The notes beneath the pieces are model-generated. The model was not told the origin of the DNA and did no database searches. It saw only the letters and a program-made list of their open reading frames with translations. This document shows positions 55,336 to 64,000 of a stretch of 64,000 nucleotides of DNA, in pieces. Source of the stretch: Streptomyces sp. NBC_00250 (GTDB lineage Bacteria; Actinomycetota; Actinomycetes; Streptomycetales; Streptomycetaceae); the NCBI RefSeq assembly GCF_036192275.1, contig NZ_CP108088.1, forward strand, positions 9,094,578 through 9,158,577. Direction: 5' to 3'. Each line of letters begins with the position of its first letter. Position 1 is the first letter of the stretch. The translations under genes and the position numbers were made by a program.

Positions 55336-57273
55336 TCCCGGGTACCCCGGGCACCACAAGCGCGACGCTAGGCCTGCTGCAGCTGAAATGCGCAGTGGCG
55401 CCCGGCGCCATCACTCACTATCTGTACTCTTGCTGGGAGCGATCCGCCCGTCTCCACCCCCATCGGAAGCGGAGCAGGCGCCTCGCGCTGTGGGCCTCTG
55501 AAGCCACTCCGCCGACGGCATGGCCGGACGGCGGGGTCACCAACAACACTCGGCAATGCATGTACCATCGCCGACCCCGGGGATCAAACCTTATCGCCCT
55601 CTGGCCGCTTGCGGGTGACGCCCAACTACATCTCCCCGCAGGCCGAGCCGCCGGTGGCAACGGCGACCCGCCTCGATCGCCAGATCGACCAACCGAATCA
55701 CCGAACGACACGGCTGCAACTCAAACATTGCCAACCCCAACCAACGACCGATTGTTTTATAACCACCCTGCGCACCACGTTTAAAAACCTCGCTATTCAC
55801 CGACGAAAACGACACCGCCGCCCCCATTCCGGCACAAACACCGGGCAACCCCGACCTCAACACATCACCACCGCGACCCTTCGGCAACACCGCTTTGCTG
55901 GAATCAGATTTTGCCGGGACCTCCGGGGTTTCGACACCGAATTGAAGCTGATGCGATCCTACAGTGATGAGGAGACAAGCAACGTCTGACGACAAAACGG
56001 GGGGCTAGTTTTCTTCGAAGGGCCGCTCCAGCTTCTGAAACGTGGGATGGTTGGAGTTTCATGTAGGTGGTCGTGGAAACTCGGCAAATGGAAGTGAAGC
56101 GCTGTCTACCACCGTGGTACGGATAGTATTAGCAATTCCGGGTCAGTACTCGCATTCAGGCGCGGCTCCACCGCGGTTCCCGACCGGGTGACCGGCTTGC
56201 AACGTCGTTGCCTGAATAGGATTACAGGAGCCACCATTTTGGCCGACAATCCGTATTCATTGCCGAGATAGCTGAGCTCCTGAATGCGGGAAGCACTACC
56301 TCTTCAGGCAGGCCGCGCAGTTAACCACGGGGCGGCACCCTGATCATCCATATTGGGGGCCCCGGTCCACCTCGACTGGCTATCCACATCACCAACGTGG
56401 AGTGCTTGGTCATCGACACTTCGGCATCGCGCAGACCAGTGACATCGCCGTCCACCTGGCGGTCCCCTCGCCCAGCGCAGGCGGAGGCCAGTGCAGGGCC
56501 AGCGACTGCTGGTTCGGCGCGCAGCGTCTTCTTCGGCTCGTTCGCGACGAACGGCACCGTGGTGCAGGCTCTCCAGGCGAGCTGCGGACGCATCGCTCGC
56601 TGGTCTCCCGGGTGCAGCTCGGCGCGGCGTGCATGAACGTGGACGAGACCTTTTCGGCCGCCGCGGTGCCTTGTCGGCGCTCAACCCAACTGGTGGCAAC
56701 CATCTATCGCCAGCTCTGGTCGCCGCGGCCGGCGCGGCGACCATCGTCCGCACTACGGGGCCGTCCGCCACCCGGCCGGTCTCCAGCCGATGGCCCCGAC
56801 CAGCGCACCGCCACCCGGCCCTCCTTCCCGCCCCGAGTCGCCGAGTACCACGGCGCAGGCCGCCACGTCGAGGCTTCGGCCGAGCACGGACAGGGCCGCG
56901 ACGCCGAGCCGTGCCGGGGCGTCGCGGTCCTACACGACGCCCAGGCTTTTCTATGATCCCCACATCTCGCTCCATTGTGCGCGACGCCATTAACGTGGTC
57001 GCCCCGGACAATTCGATTAAATAGCCGTCGACGTGCGGCATTGTGCGCGAGACATCGGTGGACCGACTCAACGATCCTCGGAAAAATTGACATGAGATCC
57101 AGATGACCGTTCAGCACTTGGTTGGTACCGTGCTCGCCGCGGCCGAGACGAGCACCACCGGGACCTCGGGAACACCATTATCGTGCGCCTTCGCCCCGGC
57201 AATCGCCTGCGCCACCGAAACCTCTACAATGAAGTTGCCGACCACACCCACCACCCTCGTCGACCCACCCAGT

Positions 57274-57525
57274 AACCAAGGCAAGGCGCACACCGGCCTG
57301 GTGTTCACCGCGGACGGCGGAACGCTGGCGGCCTGCAACGAGGCTGGGATCATCCGCTTCTGGGATGTCTCCAACCGCAAGATCACGAACTCCATCACCA
57401 CGGACGACAAATTCGAGGGCCTCGCCTACAGCCCGGACGGCACGATGCTGGCGAGCGCCACCGCCGATGAGAGGGTGCTGCTGTGGAACACGGACTTCCG
57501 GTCCAGGATCGACGCCCTCTCCCTC
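57274..57525 (+). repeat. Near-identical inverted copy of WD40 kinase segment
   Basis: About 252 bases encode GKAHTGLVFTADGGTLAACN through LASATADERVLLWNTDFRSR, differing from the reverse complement of 51463-51714 at only a few positions. The flanks on both sides are degraded versions of the same gene. The clean block in noisy surroundings suggests local correction by short reads rather than a functional second gene. Confidence 0.9.
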
Positions 57526-58164
57526 AACGACGCAGCTGTGGCCTCCTCGGGCGCGTTCAACTGTCTCGCCGGCCTCCTGAAAGGGGTTGAAAACGGGACG
57601 TCGTCTCCCGCCATGGGCAGTGCTCCCCGTAGCCGAGGTTATGGCGTCCAGCATCGGGCACGGTAACATCACAATCAGCATCCTGGACTCATAGCCCAGT
57701 CCGCAGCACAGCCTGACAGCAGTGAGACCCCGTGTTTTGACAATCCGGGACCAAATTAACAGAACAGTGTCTTGATCAAACAACCCAATCCTGAGTCTTA
57801 AACCCAGTAACACAACTGATCAGACGTCAGCAGGAACACGCTAGCGTGGTGAACGACGGCATTACTCACACCGATAACACAGGAAACGGCAATCGCCAGA
57901 CTAGTTGGCACTTTCAAGTGCGACAACTCGGAAAGACCTCCTCATTCAAGTCTACATCTCGTCAATCTCTACATGCCGGAAAAATATGAATCAACCCCGA
58001 CAAGCGCTCGGAGCCGTCACACCACTCCCGCTTCGGGGGCGGAACCCCGGCCGAGACCACGCCGACGACACTCGCGAGATCGACCGGGTGAGCAACCGAC
58101 GATCGAAACCCCCCCCCCCCACCAATTCGGGACCCGGTCGGGGCGGTTTTGACGAAGGCTTGTT

Positions 58165-58571
58165 TTTGTACCACACCTGCCGGACGATCTCAAACTCCTG
58201 ACCTTGTGAGCTTCCACCCGCGTCTCGGCGTCCTGGAGGACTGCCATGAGCCTGCGCCACCGCGCCCGGCTGGATCACCTTGCCGGAGCACATTGCCAGG
58301 CGCAGGCTGGCCCTGCCGGCCTCGTGCAACCTGGGTTCTGACATGGAACAGGCTCCTTCACCGGTCAAGGTGAGCACCACGAGCATTTTAAGAGCTGCTG
58401 ACGACTGCATCCAGCCAAACCAGATGACTTACCATTCTGCGAATGACCCGCCATTTCAAGCCGGTGTCCCATTTGGCAATCTCACAGCCTGCAGTCAGAG
58501 CTGTGATTGCACCTCACTACACCTGCAGGTCAACCGAGACGGGATGACAAAAAAAAAAAAAAAAAAAAAAA
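58165..58571. repeat. Alu-like segments ending in a poly-A run
   Basis: 58178-58280 reads as antisense Alu (GATCTCAAACTCCTGACCTT ... CACCGCGCCCGGCT). About 58490-58571 reads as the sense right end (CTGCAGTCAGAGCTGTGATT, GCACCTCACTACACC) followed by 23 A. Human contamination is the simplest source. Confidence 0.8.
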
Positions 58572-61500
58572 CGGAAGTGGGTCGACGGACCTGTCGCCGA
58601 TCCCGCTTGAACCCTCATCCAAGGAGATTTGTCCTCGTCCTCCCGTGAAGATCCTGGACAGACGGAGCAGGCGGTGACCCCCGGGCCCAGCTCTGCCCGC
58701 GGAGACACAGACCGCCCTTGCCCTCTGGGAGGAGGTTGGCGCCCGCCACTCATGGCCTCCTGCCACCGGCGCCGTGAACGGCCGCCGCAGACCACCCGTG
58801 CCCCGAGTACGGGCAGCTCGCCCGTCAGCCAGCTGGGCTCCACTGCCCCCCACGTCCGGCGTCCTCCTCGAGGGGCAGCAACCCGGTCCACCCGCCTCTC
58901 CCGTATCCTCATTCCCACGGCCACGAACGCGCATCGCCCATGCCCCGCTGAAAACCCGGGACACCGACATGCGGGCCTGATGATCCGGCCCCTGCCGTCA
59001 CCGGTCACTTCAGCCGGCCAGCTCCGGTGTGGCCCCCGGCTGCCTCGACCCCCACCGGCGTAGCGAGTGAACTGACCTTCCACAACACTCGGCTCTGTCC
59101 GAAGACCGAATTCCGGGCCTCCCGCCTTCCGCCAGCCTTGGCGGGACCGTACATTATCAACAACCGACACTGATCGCCGGTAGTCAACATGGGAATCGGC
59201 GTCACCTCTACCGTGGTGTCGACGATGATGAAGGTCGACATGATCACCCGGCTCGGGCGGGATGTTACATCGATGAGCGATCAGTACCACTCCCACATCG
59301 TCATGAACACCACCCTTGTGACGGCGCCGGCTGCGGCGGCGAATTCCCCCGGTAAGTCTGCCACGACGCTTGGCGGCACCCGGGCTTCATCATTCAACAT
59401 GTCGAGGTTCCCCCCTGCGTACATTTCATTCTCACCCTTAGCGTCAAGCCGCTTTTCACGGCGGAAATGTCAACACCGGCCACCTACAAGACATCCCCAC
59501 CACCGTCGGCCACCGTTAGCCTGCAATATCCTTCCAACCCCGCCGTCATGCGGCGCCAACGAATGATCACGCCACTTAAGCACGAAGCAGAAGGCGTCGG
59601 AATCTGGGCCCGCCCCGATCAGGTCCGCCGCCCTTCTCCGTCGGCCACCGCGCCCTGGCCGGCCCTCGCCCCGTGTCATGCCCTCGCCTTGTCCGAAGAT
59701 CGAATGGCCAGTTGAGTCGTTGAACTTGGAAGGCGGCGCCAGCGTCGAAGGCGGCTTTTTCGCTTAGTGAGGTCCACGACCCAGCCCGTGACTCACCGAG
59801 ATTTGAACCGGACCACCCGCCGTCCGGGCACCAGGCACGGCGGGCCGCCAATTCGGGCATGAAAGACCAGTGAGTTTGCAGCATTCTTCCGGGAGACGAC
59901 GGTGACGTGAGCCGAAACGGGGGGACCCCAGCCCGTCCGAAACTCTAACCATAAACAAAGTCGAGATGAGTTCGCCTAGTCCGACGTTGCCACCACAGCC
60001 AGCCTACTCGGTGTATCACCGGCCGACACAGTGAACTCAAAATTGACGCACCGTCTGACTTTCGACCTTTGACCGAAAGACCCCCGGTCGATGTCATAAT
60101 GTGGAACGGCAGCAGGCAGGCAGGTGGATCAGAGTTTGACAAACCGATGAACGTCTGTCTTATGCTGTCAGTGATCAGCCGAGGATAAGCCTAGCTCGAG
60201 GTGGCGGCAAACCAACCCCGCTCGCCGTTCTGGAGGGGTTCCCGGGCTCATCCGGTGACCGAAGACTTTGCATCAGACGACACCAAACCCGATGCCACCC
60301 AGCAATTGATCCTCCACCATGAACTCGACAGTGAGCCGGCTCGCATGATTAGTTGGGAGAAGCCGGCCTGGGGAGCAGGGGATCTTCCTGTTCTGGAAGG
60401 GGTGGCCTCAAGCTGTCACCGAAAACGGAGAATGGACGACGAACATCAACACCGCCCCGCCAAGCGCACCTTCGCAGCGGCGATGTGACGGAAGCACCGC
60501 GCGACACCACGACACCGACATCGAACAACGGATCCCAATCAGACCGCCGTCACCTCGCACGAACGGCCGCCGGACCGAGCTGAACGCTGCTTGCAGAGTA
60601 AACCCACTGCGGGGCCGAAGCGGCGCAGCATCTGGCGTACATCTTGATCGGTGCAATGGCCTCGACGACTGCGCATCCGGAAGTCTGTCAGGTCATGCCG
60701 GGCAGTCGCGCAGGCCAGGTCGGCGTACTCGATTGACCTGACGCTACGGCTGGTGGTATTGGCGCGGTACATGCTCGGTGCGTCAATTCGAGACGGTGGT
60801 AGCGCAGCGGCCGGGTCATCTCACCTCACCCGAAGTCGAGATGGTGGAAGAACGGCGATTGACGATGCCGGAAGGTTAACCGGGGGCCGACCGGCTGGGG
60901 TGGCGCGGCGGCTGACCAGGCGCGGACGTTGGCACCGTCAGGAGACCCTGTGCGTCTCCTCCCACGGTTTCCAGGCGTTGTGCAACGCTTCCCGTCGCTG
61001 GTCACGTACGTCGAGCTGATGAGCTTCCGGTGAACGCGCCCGTCGGCGGCAGGCCCTGTTGGACGCGGCCAGCCTGCGATGAACCCGCACATGGCCACGT
61101 CTGTGCACAGGCTCGGCGCCCGTGGCCACAGCGAACCTGGTGTCCAGCACCTGGTCCCCGGCTCCTGGCTGAGCAGCCGAGAAGGCGGCCGTTGCCTTCT
61201 CGGCGGCTTCGCCGACCAGAGGTACCGATCGGCATTGGGCTGAGGGCGCCGCGGGTGGCCGCCCTCGGCCCGGTCCCGGCAGATGATCTCATCCCCAGCC
61301 GACCTCGGACAGCCGAGCGCCTCCCCGGTTTCGGCGAGTCCGCCGGCCGGCCTCTCGACACGGTGGATCCGGCCCCTTGAACTTCGCGCCCGCGCGGGGT
61401 GGCGGAACTCGGTAACCCCTCAGCACGGGGCTGTTTCGGTGACCTGGACCGAAGATCCGGCGGCCGTCCCGCGGCGCCGAACATCACCGATGCCGGCGGC

Positions 61501-62310
61501 GCAGGTCGACGAACCGGGTACTGCTCGTAGGCGTCTAGCGCGGGCGAGCCGGTGCGCCACCGCAGGCGACAGTACCAGCCCGACGAGGTAGATCACGAAG
61601 CCGATTAGAGCCGAATGTCGGTCGACTCCGCCCCAGTCCGGACGGAGCCGACCGCGGCGCCATGGACCTTGACGACGGCGTCCGGTATCACGTTCGACAT
61701 GTCCACCGACTTGGCAGCGCTCTTCCCTTGCGGCCACGTATCGAGAACGCTTGTCGAAGGCGACTCCGAGCGCTCGACGATCAATTCCGATGCCATGACG
61801 GTGCTTCCGAACCGAAGTCTCGGCACCTCGGGATTCTTCCTTCCATTACCGCGATGAAGGTCTCATCTGTGGCGACGTCCATGGGCAAGGTCCATGTGGG
61901 GCATGGCGAGCATCCGTGGGCGCTGATGACTGATCCGCCGGGGCGGTACTCGTCATGACCCGTTCACCAACGTACGGCGTGGCCACTGCTGTCCATGCTG
62001 TGACCATGCCCTCAATCTGAACACACCCAGGCCAGGTCCTTTGCTGCAACTCAAGAGACCAATGCATCGATCTCGGAGGCCCATGATCGTGAGACTGTGG
62101 CCACAGCACCACGATGTAGCAACACGGCACGAAGACCTGACAGGCGGACACAAACAGGTCAGCATAGCACTTGCTAGGAAACCCACTGTTGAACCCACTC
62201 CTGCGACAGAAGTGAATTCAAGGCGCCAGCACGAAGCCCTGTGCCTCGTTATCCAGGGCAGGAAGCAAAATCAGGTGATGCAATCAAGCAATGCTCAGAA
62301 GACATTTTAG

Positions 62311-62375
62311 CTGGGCGAGACGGTGGCTCATGCCTGTAATACGCTTGGCTGAGGCAGGAGAATTTCAAACCCAGG
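62311..62375 (+). repeat. Alu-like segment (left arm start)
   Basis: TGGGCGAGACGGTGGCTCATGC then CTGTAAT, followed by GGCTGAGGCAGGAGAATTTC and AACCCAGG. These are landmark words of the Alu left and right arms joined by a deletion. A short A-run at about 62490 is nearby. Confidence 0.8.
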
Positions 62376-64000
62376 ACCGGAGGCATCAGCGGAGATCACA
62401 CCCGAAGACCCACGGCTGGCGGCGAAGTACGATTTCCAGGTAACCAGCCGACACGACATCCCCCGGGACCGAAATGCCGATCGTGAACTGATAAAAAAAA
62501 AAACCGGTCGAGACGTTGTAGTGATGCGCCGGTGCCGAACCCCGCCATGTCATCCCGTGATACCAACCGGCGGGCTGTTGCACATGCTTGGAGGACATGC
62601 ACGAATTGGCCGAATATCCTCATCTCTCGACGACACCGACCGAAGGAACCGTTCTCGCCGACTTCCAATGAGCATGCCAACCTATCGACAGTCAGAGAAG
62701 CTGATGAGCTGAGCCGCCTTCCGCCCACGGTCGCAGTTGCTCAGTGGTACGCGCCACTCTTCGCTCCTCAAAGTGGACACCTCATGTGCAATTATTCAGG
62801 CCTCGTTTGCTCCGAGATGACACCCACGCTGCCCTGCCCACCCAGGTCAGGCGTCTGGTGGGAGCAGTGATGACATTGTTAGCTGAGACGGGGCTCAGTG
62901 GTGCCATGAGCACCCACTCCTCGAAGGCCTCCGGGAAGCATTCCGGCGGCTTCCCCACGTCCCCGGCACCGCCGGCCGGGCCGCCATGTGAGGACCTATC
63001 GAACTCCCCGGCAGGCTGATCCGCCGGTGTTCTGGCCTACCATGCCAATCAGCTCCGGGAGATCCGGATAGCTGTGACCGAGCAGACCCCGCGAACGGGC
63101 TGGAGGTCCTTCCCTCATTCCGCCTCGTCGTTGGCACCCCGAAGTCACAGGGCGGTGAAGGCACGAGAACCCCAAGATCCGCTGCTGCGGTCCTCATCGG
63201 CTGATGTTCTGAGGCGACAGCGAAGCCGAAACTGTTCCCTGACCGAAAGTCCGAATCGATACACGGCATCCCTCTGGCGGCCGGCGGCGGGCGGGCAACC
63301 AGCTCTGTGGCTGACGTCATCCCCGTAGTCGCGACGTCCCCTCCCGAGCAGAATTTAATAAAAAGGTGACGGCAAGCGCTCGAGCCCTGCCCGCCCGCTC
63401 GGCCTCTCGCGGCTCTGGAGCTCGCTCGGCGCCCTGAGCTTACCACTCCGGCGCCGTCGTCCGGCGCCTGATCCGAATCCGGTCCTCCGCAAACGGGAAG
63501 ACGACAGGTCGTCTGTCGGAGTTGCCAGGCCAAGGATCCTCGTCCTGTCGTGCTGTGCAGGTGACCGGGGCCGCCGGACGGCGAGCCGGCCCGGCGACGA
63601 CACGCCCCCACCCTAACGGCCAGCCGGCCACGGCTTCTTCCATACCCTCATGCAGTTAAGCCGTCAGGGGGTGTCGACCTCCTCAGAGGCCACGACAACC
63701 ATCGAGACCCCAGACCTCGGGCCTCCACACTTCGAAAATGACAGAGCGGCACTTGCCGTCCAACATTCCATTGATCCGGCCGAGCTGTGGCATCTCAAAT
63801 GAGCCCTGGCCCCTGCCCGACACCAGGCTGCAGGTCAGGCTGTGGTCGACGTCCTCGGCTGGCCCGGTCGAGCAACTCAGGGCACGCACGAACGGCAATC
63901 GAGCAGGCGATCAACAGGCTCAGATGCCTACCAGCCACCACGGTCGACGTGGCCTCGAAGCGTTTCATGCGGTCACCCCGTCGATGGGGATAATCGAAAA

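Larger units (their letters stand above)
55090..64000. other. Degraded inverted copy of about 43-55 kb with Alu-like pieces; likely assembly artefact
   Basis: No gene is called here. Read backwards, the region follows the DNA to its left in order: 55612-55900 resembles 53640-54075, 56410 the kinase VIDFGIA motif at 52918, 57274-57525 is nearly identical to 51463-51714, 58766-58830 resembles 49780-49838, 61240-61375 resembles 46340-46500, and 63480-63665 resembles 43225-43450. The copy is about 25% shorter and full of substitutions. The mirror axis falls at the telomere-like hairpins. It is interrupted by human Alu-like segments and A-runs. This is the pattern of a fold-back long read with a poor second strand, later 'polished' with contaminated reads. 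Confidence 0.8.

Noticed and set aside
57103..57666. A second WD40-protein gene
   Set aside because: It lies within the mirrored, degraded tail; the clean part is an inverted copy of the kinase at 51.5 kb and both ends are corrupted.
58549..58571. Poly-A tail suggesting a eukaryotic retrogene in the bacterium
   Set aside because: It follows Alu-like sequence in the artefactual tail; human contamination explains it without transfer.
55090..64000. A long terminal inverted repeat or real inverted duplication
   Set aside because: Arms of a genuine duplication should be similar in quality; here one arm is about 25% shorter, riddled with changes and mixed with Alu-like DNA, so artefact is more likely.

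Overview
The window looks like the outer arm of a linear Streptomyces (or close relative) replicon. The coding DNA is GC-rich with G/C at third codon positions. Secreted proteins carry actinobacterial Sec leaders with GTG/TTG starts. Small Streptomyces-type hypothetical proteins, Hanks kinases with extracytoplasmic tails and a STAND ATPase are interspersed with decayed transposases and frameshifted genes, as is usual near the end of a linear chromosome or on a linear plasmid. All functional calls come from reading the sequence; no database search was possible.

Layout: 0.1-11.4 kb holds a polymorphic-toxin locus (secreted LamG protein, 2347-residue RHS-HINT-toxin protein, small Cys-rich candidate immunity protein). 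11.4-16.6 kb is a graveyard: an intact HNH nuclease gene, an intact ribbon-helix-helix-like gene and a DUF1963-like gene lie among remnants of an integrase, a Tn3 transposase, a phosphotransferase and an SDR. 16.6-18.5 kb is a membrane Ser/Thr kinase. 19.4-21.0 kb is a broken MobF-type relaxase followed by an intact small basic gene. 21.2-25.8 kb encodes a STAND NTPase with about 18 TPRs and, just upstream, a two-helix membrane protein; both carry the same glycine-rich motif, the most system-like pair in the window. 25.9-31.5 kb mixes small hypothetical genes, a secreted tail-tube-like protein, a truncated GcvH-like fragment, a heptamer tandem repeat and IS debris.

32.3-33.0 kb is a membrane protein/winged-helix regulator pair. 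33.4-41.9 kb is a tandem array of four secreted FG-GAP (VCBS) paralogues, the last one wrecked and containing a 35-nt poly-G run; a shorter fifth member sits at 49.0 kb. 41.9-50.3 kb carries a CGNR regulator, a SUKH-type protein, small hypotheticals, a polytopic membrane protein, an ISL3 pseudogene, a Nudix protein and IS5 fragments. 50.3-53.4 kb has a hypothetical protein and a kinase with WD40-like repeats. A 42-aa ORF at 54.5 kb is the last convincing gene.

From about 54.72 kb the DNA becomes a chain of short hairpins with GAA/GCA trinucleotide loops, including an ACCACATTGC-GCA-type hairpin like the second palindrome of archetypal Streptomyces telomeres. I read this as the replicon end. 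Everything from about 55.0-55.1 kb to 64.0 kb appears to be a degraded, inverted, shortened copy of about 43-55 kb, mixed with pieces of human Alu-like sequence and A-runs. Several anchors align in inverted order, including a near-identical 250-bp piece of the WD40 kinase. That tail is most simply a fold-back read or assembly artefact patched with human reads, so I call no genes in it.
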